A stretch of DNA of 64,000 nt from Cotesia glomerata. Its lineage: Eukaryota; Arthropoda; Insecta; Hymenoptera; Braconidae. Location: the NCBI RefSeq assembly GCF_020080835.1, contig NC_058166.1:5332001-5396000 (forward strand). Direction: 5' to 3'. A program made the position numbers and the translations under genes. This document shows, one piece after another, positions 56,267-64,000 of this stretch (position 1 is the stretch's first letter; the number at the start of each line of letters is the position of its first letter). Under the pieces are notes generated by a model that was not told where the DNA came from, ran no database searches, and worked only from the letters and a program-made list of their open reading frames with translations.

Positions 56267-57211
56267 ATGGATATATGTAACGCATCATTTACAGACTGTC
56301 AGGTGGATGTAACGTGCAGGGCTTGTAGTGTCCCAATACTTCACAAATCGGTCAGCTGCCCAAAATGCCTGAGTTGTTTTCACAAGGCGTGTGTCAATAT
56401 TGATGCACTAGCCAATAATGGCGGATTCATCAGATGTTGTGGCCCGGGACGGGGAAAATCTACGAATACAGGTGGAACATTTCAGTTCACACTTGAGGAC
56501 ATTCAACAAACTTTTAGAGATGAGATCACACCACTAGCTAGGCGGCTGGATAATGTAGAAATCCGACTCGACAACTTGGATACATTTTTAAAAGATTTCT
56601 CCACAAGAGGGATCAGTGAGCACCGTGAAATTGTTGAGCTAAAAGATAAAGTTGACAGTATTGTATCATCGTCTTCTGGAGCCCTGTCAGTATCAGGGGC
56701 GTCTCACAATGTGTTCCAAGAGTTTGATGATAGACTTCGCAGAAAATCCAATCTTATGGCTTATGGATTCCCTGAGGATGATTCTTCGGAAACTGAAAAT
56801 GGTAATCTTCATGCAAAACTCACAGATTGTTTTTGTAGATTATTAAACAAAACAGCAGCTGCCTTGAAAATTAAATTTAAATGCATTCGTGTGGGTAAAT
56901 TGCTATTGAATAGCACTATCCCGCGTCCAGTTAAGATAATATTTAATAATTCTGAGTCAGTTGATATTATTCTGCAGGCTTTCATCAAATCGAAGAACCA
57001 GAAGAAGTTACCTGTAGTGATCAAGCAGTTGGTAATTGCTCGAGACCAAACACCAGCGCAGAGGCAGGAGTACTTGGCCCTGAAGGAAGAGATGAAGCGG
57101 CGTACTACTACCGGGGAGAAGAACCTGAAGATAGTGACCAGGGGAACGCGTCAGATTATTGTTCAGCATGCTCGAACTTCGGTTCTGAGCCAGATGAACA
57201 AAGATCAGTAA
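56267..57211 (+). CDS. ORF1 protein of the plus-strand CR1/Jockey-group element
   Basis: The likely start is ATG at 56267 (MDICNASFTDCQ); an upstream in-frame ATG at 56228 adds 13 residues. 314 residues: a PHD-like zinc finger (CRACSVPILHKSVSCPKC, CFHKAC), a coiled coil (RRLDNVEIRLDNLDTFLKDF), and an RNA-binding-like domain (RKSNLMAYGFPED, RPVKIIFNNSE) ending in a basic region. No stop or shift seen. Its role would be to coat element RNA; nothing indicates host function. Confidence 0.8.
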   Translation: MDICNASFTDCQVDVTCRACSVPILHKSVSCPKCLSCFHKACVNIDALANNGGFIRCCGPGRGKSTNTGGTFQFTLEDIQQTFRDEITPLARRLDNVEIRLDNLDTFLKDFSTRGISEHREIVELKDKVDSIVSSSSGALSVSGASHNVFQEFDDRLRRKSNLMAYGFPEDDSSETENGNLHAKLTDCFCRLLNKTAAALKIKFKCIRVGKLLLNSTIPRPVKIIFNNSESVDIILQAFIKSKNQKKLPVVIKQLVIARDQTPAQRQEYLALKEEMKRRTTTGEKNLKIVTRGTRQIIVQHARTSVLSQMNKDQ

Positions 57212-57234
57212 CTCTTTATGAGAGTATCCTACTA

Positions 57235-60076
57235 ATGAACTACTCGGTGTACTATCAAAATGTACGTGGCCTCAATACGAAATCGAATAAGGTTTTCATT
57301 GAATCTTCTATGTTAACATATGATTTATTAGCACTTACTGAAACCTGGCTCACACCAAAAAATTTATTCTAATGAGCTATTGGATCCTACACTGTACTCA
57401 GTAAATAGATCTGATAGGCGTGTGACTCAAAAAATCAAGAGGTGGAGGTGTGCTGATTGCAGCTCCTCAAACTTTGAATACTACTATCTTTGATACTTCG
57501 TCATTAGCTATCTTTGAAGACATCGACATCGTTGGAGTTCGATTAGTAGAGAACTGTGATCAACTTGTATTGATCGTTGTTTATATTCCACCTGCAGTAG
57601 TGATTAGTGTACTTAGTGATTTCTTGGAATTACTATCTGAACTCTTAAGTGATATTAGCTGTAAAATTATCATAGCTGGTGATTTCAACATTAATAAGTT
57701 TATCAGACATCAGGCTCGCACATTATATGATGCGAGATCTGCACTAGTAAATGACTTTAATGATTTACTTAAATTAGAGCAATACAATTATGTTACTAAT
57801 TATCAAGGCAATTGCTTAGACTTAGTATTATCAAACACAATTTGTAATGTGGAAAGATCAGACTGGACCTTGGTTGGACTTGATGCATATCATCCAGCTT
57901 TTTATATAGATTTTAGCTTATCCAGAAATCTGGAAAAAAATCATGACGGAAATATTATTAGTCATAAATATAACTTTAGGAAGTACGATAAGTCTTGTCT
58001 AATAAATGCGCTCTGCCAAGTTGATTGGTCTGATCTTTCTAACAGTTGTGATCCCAACTATCTCTGTTCTGCAATGTACAATAAGCTTGATCAAATATTT
58101 AATGAGGTAATACCTACAACACATATACCTCAATCTGCGACATTTCCTAAGTGGTTTACAGCGGATATAATTTTTGATCTAAAAAACAAGGAATATCATC
58201 GTCAACGGGCCAAGCGTGATAAATCTGCTTATCACGAGCAACGCTTTAAAGAGCTTAGAAAGTCGCTCAAAATGCGTATCAAACAAGCTCGAGCTAATTA
58301 TATTGCAAAAGCTGAGACCAATATAATCTCGGATCCTAACTGCTTCTGGAATTACACTAAGTCGTTATCAAGTAATACAAAACCACCGCGAGAAATTAAA
58401 GTTAACAATAAACTCGAGTCTGACCCTCAAGTGATAGCTGATGGCTTTGCTGAGTTCTTCAGTAGCGTATTTGTTTCGTCTGACATTACTTTTTCTAATA
58501 ATAGTATACCAGATCTTATTGGTAATCTCGAAATTCCAGACAGTTTGGATATAATCAGGTATTGTAAAAAATTGCCAAACAAATGGTCTGCTGGTACAGA
58601 TGGTATTCCTTGTTGTATTGTGCGCGAATGCGCTGAAGCATTCAGTATTCCACTAACAATTATTATACAATCTTCAATTATTCATGGAACTTTTCCTGAT
58701 ATCTGGAAACAGTCCAAAGTATGCCCCATACCTAAGACTGGAAACTTGACAGATGTTACTCTGTCCAGACCCATAGCAATACTTTGCTCGTTCTCCAAAG
58801 TACTGGAGATGTATATCTATGAAACAGTCTTCAGTGAGTTTCAGCCCATTGTCTCTCCACTTCAGCATGGCTTTATGCCCAAACGCTCAACAGTAACTAA
58901 TTTAGTATATTTCACTCAGCTTGCTAATGAAACTCTTACTGCTGGGGAACAACTTGACGTATTTTGTGCAGATTTTGCTAAAGCATTTGATAAGGTTGAC
59001 ATCAGAATATTGCTTAATAGACTGCGTGAACTAGGATTAACTACTCACTTCATGTGCTTATTAACTTCATACCTAGTCAGCAGGGAAAATATTGTATATT
59101 ATATGGGATATAGGTCTAAACCCTATATTTCTACTTCGGGAGTTCCTCAAGGATCCAACCTTGGTCCTCTCTTATTTCTTGTCTTTATCAATAATCTAGC
59201 ACAGCATACTTCCTGTTTCTTTGATTTATTTGCTGATGACTCTAAGCTGTATATGAGAATACATAATTTAAATGATTGCATATTTTTACAACGTAACATT
59301 GAATGTATGTTGCAATGGTGTAAGGACAATGGGCTGCAACTCAATGCTGACAAATGTTGCGTATTAACACTCACTCGGAGGAAAAATATTATCAACTTTG
59401 ACTACAACATATCTGGAAAAATTTTAGATAAGAGTACTACAGTCAAAATACTTGGGGTAACATTTGACAGTAAACTTACTTTTGCAACGCACATTAATAA
59501 TATTATGTCTGAAGCCTGGAAAACGCTAGGGTTCATTACTCGAGTTTCAAAAAACTATAATAATCTTAATGCCATTAAATTGTTATATAATACATTTGTT
59601 AGACCAAAACTTGAGTATGCTTCGCTAGTATGGTCTCCTACTCAATCAGGACAGTCCACTAAGATTGAAAGAGTTCAAAGAAGGTTTTTAAAATTTTTAA
59701 TTTGGAAAAAACTGGACTTTATCCGGCTCGGGGAATTGCAGATCTCACGCTATGCAAAGAATGCGAATATCTTACTCTCGATGAAAGACGCATCTGTGCG
59801 GAATTCTCCTTTGCAACTAAATTATTTAACAACTTGGTGGATTGTCCTCAATTGCTATCACTGTTTAAATTTAAGATACCAGTCTTAGGTATGAGAAATC
59901 AAACTCCAATGTACATACCTATTGCTAAATCTAACTTATCTCAGGCAGCGCCAATATATCGCATCTCTAATACAGTGAATCGCTTTTATCAATGGGAACC
60001 TGCACTTGATATGTTGAATTGTCCTAATGGCTATGTAACTGCGTTACTTGGCAAACTAGCAACTAAGTGGCGTTAA
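57235..60076 (+). pseudogene. ORF2 of the plus-strand CR1/Jockey-group element, frameshifted
   Basis: ATG at 57235 (MNYSVYYQNVRGLNTKSNKV) begins the endonuclease, with TETWLTP. Frameshifts near 57365 and 57438 follow, then a long open frame 57450-59888 holds the rest of the endonuclease (IIAGDFNINKF) and reverse transcriptase (KAFDKVDIRILLNRL, SGVPQGSNLGPLLFLVFINN, LFADDSKLYM). The active site is FADD, a known variant in this group. Another shift near 59700 moves the last 120 or so residues (PARGIADLTLCKECEYLTLD, ending LGKLATKWR) into a third frame. Confidence 0.83.
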
Positions 60077-60350
60077 AGATGTGCAATTATGAATTAATAG
60101 TTAATAAGTAATTTTTAATAGGTAATAATTAATAAGTAATAAGCAATAATTACTCAGCAATTTTTATGAGTGGAAATGAATGAAATCACTATGCTAGCTA
60201 TAAGTCATCTTGTTATACATCAAAAATTTATTTTTCTTATGTACTAACGATTGTATTATTAACCCTGTTAATGGCCTAGGCTGTTGGGTTTGTTTATTGA
60301 AATAAAATAAAATAAAATAAAAATAAAATAAAAAATAAAAATTAAGAAAA

Positions 60351-60550
60351 AAAATTTTTTTTTTAAATCATAATTTTTTGTAGACAACAAAATAGCAAAA
60401 AAAAATTTTTCAAAAATATTGAATTTCTCTATTTGTTTAAAACAATTTTATAAACAAATTACGTAAAAAATTCTTAACCTATATTTTACCTATAGGTTAA
60501 CATATATGTTAATTACTGCCATTATTTAATGTGAAAACAGGCATAGCTAA
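60351..60550. other. AT-rich stretch
   Basis: No gene or named repeat; ATATTTTACCTATAGGTTAA is a short palindrome without further context. Confidence 0.4.
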
Positions 60551-60554
60551 ATAT

Positions 60555-60705
60555 TAATTGAAAAAAATAGTATATTATACTACAAGGGCAGAAAGTTGAG
60601 ATTCCTGCACTGCGCGCCATTATGCCCGAGGCGAAGCCGAGGGCATAATGGCGCGCAGTGCAGGGCTCTCAAATTTATGCCCTTGTAGTGTATACTATTT
60701 TTCTT
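60555..60705. repeat. GC-rich hairpin element 1
   Basis: CTGCACTGCGCGCCATTATG and CCC are perfectly mirrored by GGG and CATAATGGCGCGCAGTGCAG around a loop containing GAGGCGAAGCCGA. The pairing continues outward, less perfectly, through CTACAAGGGCA/TGCCCTTGTAG and AATAGTATA/TATACTATT, about 70 bases per arm. Strikingly GC-rich for this window. Confidence 0.8.
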
Positions 60706-60754
60706 GCTACCCGGTCGAAAATACGGAAATAATTTTATGTGCATTGATAAATAG

Positions 60755-60817
60755 CGATGCCTGCCCGACATTTGCTGCACGAGCGAAGCGAGTGCTGCTG
60801 GTCGGAGGCAGGCATCA
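60755..60817. repeat. GC-rich hairpin element 2
   Basis: GATGCCTGCCCGAC is mirrored by GTCGGAGGCAGGCATC, with GCACGAGCGAAGCGAGTGC at the tip. It lies 50 bases after hairpin 1 and shares the GCGAAGC-type loop, so the two are probably one element. Confidence 0.75.
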
Positions 60818-61330
60818 AATCTAGCTACAAATGAAAAACTATATGTTATTGATGATTATTACAATAAAACTATATATTCATCATAATTATAAACATTTCA
60901 TGAATTATAATATTAATTAAACTTATAAGAGAATTTTTTAAAATGATCAATTTTTCTCAATATTTTGATCATTAGAATTATAAAAATTATTAATAATATT
61001 GCCGTGAAATACACAATTTTCATACTTTACATTTGGATTATTGCTTATTATTGGACTAGTAGATGTTAATTCGGATACTAATTCATTAGTATTAATATTA
61101 GTAGATGTAGTTTTCAATGGGAGGTTATTTTTTTCACTGTTAGCAGATATAAATTCCGTTCGTTGGATCTTAGATTTTTTTAGAGGTGGTTCATTTTCTT
61201 TTCCACGAGAAAAAACCGAAATTGCCGGTTTTTTTTAAAAATGACTATTAAGCTTTGTTACTTTAGGAGTAGAAGTTATAATTATTTCTTCGTTGTTCCC
61301 TGTAGTAATGAAAGGCAGTGGTGGCTTTGG
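60818..61330. other. AT-rich stretch downstream of the recombinase gene
   Basis: No gene with family resemblance. A plus-strand frame at 61041-61238 is probably chance. The 3' end of the recombinase gene would lie here. Confidence 0.4.
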
Positions 61331-61575
61331 TTATTCCGATACAAAAGACTTCTCAATCGCTGTTACAGTATCATGATCCACGTCAAAGTCATCAGAAAAA
61401 TTGTCAGAATCAACTGTGACTTGCGTAGGTTCATTACTTTGATGAGTATTTTTTGGTGTAGTTATACTGGTTCCACTTGTTGACGGTAAAGGATTTGATT
61501 GAGCATCAACTTTAGCAGCAAAAGTAATGCTGTCAAATATTTTTTGTCTGTTTGTCAAGGAGTTTTCAATATATC
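61331..61575 (-). CDS. Tyrosine recombinase, last exon with the catalytic Tyr
   Basis: The acceptor (ATTTACAG|GA) joins in phase 1 to the upstream exon, creating Gly and then YIENSLTNRQKIF. The Tyr directly after the splice joint fits the catalytic Tyr of tyrosine recombinases. The rest is a Ser/Thr/Asp-rich tail (PSTSGTSITTPKNTHQSNEP) to the stop at 61331. Confidence 0.75.
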
Positions 61576-61650
61576 CTGTAAATATATTCTAAATTTAAAT
61601 ACTCTAGAATATACATGGATTATTTTTTTTTTAATAAATAAAAAAGTTAC

Positions 61651-62089
61651 CTTCAGCTATACCAGCCGACTTCCAACCTCCCAATTGCTTGAGCATTGTA
61701 GTATTTGCCCCAGAGTTTGATATTAATGTAGCCGAAGTTCTGCGTAAACAGTGTCCAGTGTAACGGTGTGAGTTTTTCAATCCCAAAAATGTAGCTTTAA
61801 TTCTAGGAATTTGACCAATTTTATTTCGACCGATTACTTGACGATTACATTTGCCATTTTTATACTGTATAAGAAATATTTCCGTTTTATAATCAGAAGG
61901 CTTCGATGTTATATATTTTTTAACAGTTGCATAGAAAAGACTGCCGACTACAAATTTACGAGGTAGACCATTTTTTGAGTCATTTATGGAAACAAGATAT
62001 TTCCCATCAAGGTCTTCGACGTCATCAACTTGGAGTTCTTTAAGTTCCTCACACCTGGTTGCCCCACACACACCGAAAATTAGCACTAC
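61651..62089 (-). CDS. Tyrosine recombinase (phage-integrase fold), exon with R, H and R
   Basis: From an acceptor (TTTTTTTAG|GTAGTG) to a donor (GAAG|GTAACT). In order: FGVCGATRCEELKELQVDDV (catalytic Arg I), a beta-rich middle, HCLRRTSATLISNSGANTTM (His-x-x-Arg) and KQLGGWKSAGIAEG (the Gly-Gly-Trp that precedes the Tyr). Exon plus last exon give 684 in-phase bases, 227 residues. The N-terminal DNA-binding part is not found upstream, so the gene may be a 5'-truncated copy. Relatives include Crypton-type transposons and domesticated recombinases in animals. Which of these it is cannot be told. Confidence 0.78.
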
Positions 62090-62109
62090 CTAAAAAAAAA
62101 ATATATATA

Positions 62110-62585
62110 TGTCGGAGAATAAAGTACAGCGAAGTATTTTCTGTCAAAGTGATGAGAATATTCTTTAGGATATTTCTATTTTTAGTAATTTTAAGAAATG
62201 TACTATTACTTTAATATTTTGTAAAATAAGTTTTAACGAAATTGTTTTATTGCGGTAGGCTTAGGCCTAGGTAGGCACATGGTGGTCAACGTAGTCGGGA
62301 TCCCAGGACGATAGAGGTATCATAAAATTAATATGGAAAAGAGAAATATGCAGCAGGCAGACTATTTGAGAATAGTTGGGGAAAAGACAGTCTTGATTTG
62401 GAATTGAGATTGAACGGACGTCCTGGTGATCGCGAATTCGTTATTTCCTAAGTCTCGGTCTATCGCAAGATATTTATAATTTTGTTAGCATTCTAAGTTA
62501 AATTAATCTTGTACGAGTTTACCTACTCATTCTTGATAATTGATCTTATTGTAATTGGGAATATTAATTAATTGTAATAATAAAA
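62110..62585 (+). other. Possible LTR and leader of the Ty3-like element
   Basis: TGTCGGAGAATAAAG at 62110 and GGCACA at 62279 would give a short LTR of about 170 bp with TG...CA-type ends, followed by ATGGTGGTCAACGTAGTCGG, which resembles a tRNA primer-binding site. The 3' LTR lies beyond the window, so this is a suggestion only. The remaining bases to 62585 are an untranslated leader. Confidence 0.35.
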
Positions 62586-63972
62586 ATGGGTAAATCACAA
62601 AATGCTGAACCTCTAACAAAAGATCCTGCCTCTCCGACATCAGAAGTGGGATCGTCTCCATCTGGTCCAGCACCTGATCAGTGGAGTACATTTTTCGAGT
62701 TTATGAAGAATTTTTTACCAAACCCGTCTTCGACAAGGAACAACGTTATTTTACCGCGGTTTAATCCAGAGAGTGCGGGATCGGATCCTGTTGCATGGTG
62801 TTCAGCTACGGAATTGTGCCTGTCAGAAAACCCTCTTCAAGGGAGTGGGTTGATATCTGCGCTTAGTAAAAGCCTTGGAAGGCTCAGCGGCTCAGTGGCT
62901 ATCTCAAGCAGCAATTCCGGGTATACAGTGGCCACAGTTAAAAGAACTTTTTGTGTCACGTTTTGGTGGACAAGAAACTGCGACAGCGGTCGTGCTGAAA
63001 ATCCACCAAGAGTTACCAACCAAGGATGAAAGTGTCGGCGCATTCGGCATTCGACTTCGATCATCGCTGAAGGCCCGCTGGAGGTCTCTAACGGTCGACG
63101 AAATTATTAATGCAGTTGTGCTTGCACGATTGACTCACATCGACAATCGGGTGGAGCGCGTAGCATTAACTACCGACATCAAAACAGAAGCCGAATTTTT
63201 GAGTGAAATGCGAGGCTTTTCCTACACCCGAAAAAGACCAGCATCAGCTTCAGACTCATCTATATCGGATTCGAAGCGTTTCAAGCCAGTGGTATCAGCA
63301 AAGTGCCATTTTTGTGGGGAAATAGGTCACAAGAAGTTTGAGTGTCCTAAACTTAAGAAGAAACACGTAGAGCAAAGCAGTAACTATCGTGGCAGCCAAG
63401 GATCACCCTCGTCATCGCGTCCTGTGACGTGTTTCAAGTGCGGAGCAGCTGGTCATATTGCGCCAAACTGTACGGCTTCAGGCAGCGGTCGTAGTGGCCC
63501 AGGAAACAACAAGGACAACGGTGGCGTCGAACGTCGTGTAAATCTGTGCACAGTAGCAGCTCCTACGGGTATTCTGAACCATCTTGGTGAGTCGTTTCCA
63601 TATTGTTTTGATTCGGGAGCGGAATGCTCACTAATAAAAGAATCGATTGCTCTTAAGTTTTCGGGAAGAAGAGCCAATGAATTAATAATTTTAAAGGGTA
63701 TCGGAAATGTTGTAGTAAATTGTAATATGCAAATTTTATCTACTGTAGTTATGGATTCGTTTACATTAGAGATTCTTTTTCACGTTGTCTTGGATGAATA
63801 TTTAAGCGAGAATATTTTGATAGGTCGAGAAATTTTAAGCTTGGGTTTTGAAGTAAATATTTCCCAACACAGTTTTAATATCTGTAAATCTAAAGTTATA
63901 AATGAATGTAGTAAAGTTGAAATTATAAATTTTGATAGCGTAGATACTGATGTTGATAAAACGATAAAATAA
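62586..63972 (+). pseudogene. Gag-protease polyprotein of a Ty3-like LTR retrotransposon, one frameshift
   Basis: ATG at 62586 (MGKSQNAEPLTKDP) starts the gag; a one-base excess in an A-run near 62865 moves it to the frame 62875-63972. That frame has the rest of the capsid-like domain (WPQLKELFVSRFGG), two zinc knuckles (CHFCGEIGHKKFEC and CFKCGAAGHIAPNC) and an aspartic protease with FDSGAECSLI and IGREILSLGF. Gag and protease share one frame, which ends TAA at 63972. In the -1 frame the sequence continues as IRLVSILKEY, as expected for the start of pol, so a -1 shift may normally join the two. The element runs off the window. Confidence 0.75.
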
Positions 63973-64000
63973 GATTAGTTTCAATATTAAAAGAATATGA

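Larger units (their letters stand above)
56228..60350 (+). mobile_element. CR1/Jockey-group non-LTR retrotransposon (plus strand)
   Basis: ORF1, ORF2 and a 3' end with TTTATTGAAATAAAATAAAA repeats (60288-60350). Its 5' end lies within 55.8-56.23 kb, facing the 5' end of the other element. Proteins differ clearly from those of the minus-strand neighbour, so these are two families. ORF2 has three frameshifts, so this copy is inactive. Confidence 0.83.

Overview
The window looks like AT-rich insect nuclear DNA, most likely from a hymenopteran such as a parasitoid wasp. Evidence for this is two split odorant receptor (7tm_6) genes with insect-style short introns, an EB-module secreted protein gene, long (AC)n microsatellites, and retrotransposons of arthropod types (R1 clade, CR1/Jockey group, Ty3-like). 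The species cannot be named from sequence alone. No bacterial, viral, rRNA or CRISPR features were seen, and most of the length is repeats.

Layout. 1-6.4 kb: part of an inverted-repeat family (family A), two copies of a dispersed repeat with an (AC)n tract typical of its internal part (family B), and a first exon of an odorant receptor (2330-2473, +). 6.48-11.62 kb: R1-clade retrotransposon copy 1 (+), inserted in (AC)n. 12.3-15.0 kb: an EB-module gene (-) with a probable frameshift. 16.2-22.3 kb: a family B repeat split by retrotransposon copy 2 (-). 23.6-26.8 kb: an AT-rich tandem array of about 134 bp period, broken by a 5'-truncated non-LTR fragment and by a solo-LTR-like element with a 4-bp target duplication. 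27.7-35.1 kb: the remaining exons of the + strand odorant receptor; one intron holds a family B repeat that itself holds retrotransposon copy 3 (-), the only copy with both frames open. 36.7-40.5 kb: an intact three-exon odorant receptor (-). 41-48 kb: more family B copies. 48.2-49.2 kb: a second full family A element. 49.5-51.2 kb: a long inverted repeat with arms of about 685 bp. 51.6-55.7 kb (-) and 56.2-60.3 kb (+): two CR1/Jockey-group elements, 5' ends facing each other. 60.55-60.82 kb: GC-rich hairpins. 61.3-62.1 kb: a tyrosine recombinase gene (-). 62.6 kb to the end: gag and protease of a Ty3-like retrotransposon that runs out of the window.

The most interesting structure is a nested system. 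All three R1-clade copies sit inside (AC)n tracts in the same orientation relative to the repeat. Two of those tracts belong to family B, a repeat that recurs at least eleven times here and usually carries an (AC)n tract internally. Family B therefore seems to spread landing sites for the retrotransposon. One such nested insertion enlarged a receptor intron from about 88 bp to 6.1 kb. Splice phases also suggest that this receptor's first exon lies 25 kb upstream, so that the EB gene and retrotransposon copies 1 and 2 would all lie inside its first intron.
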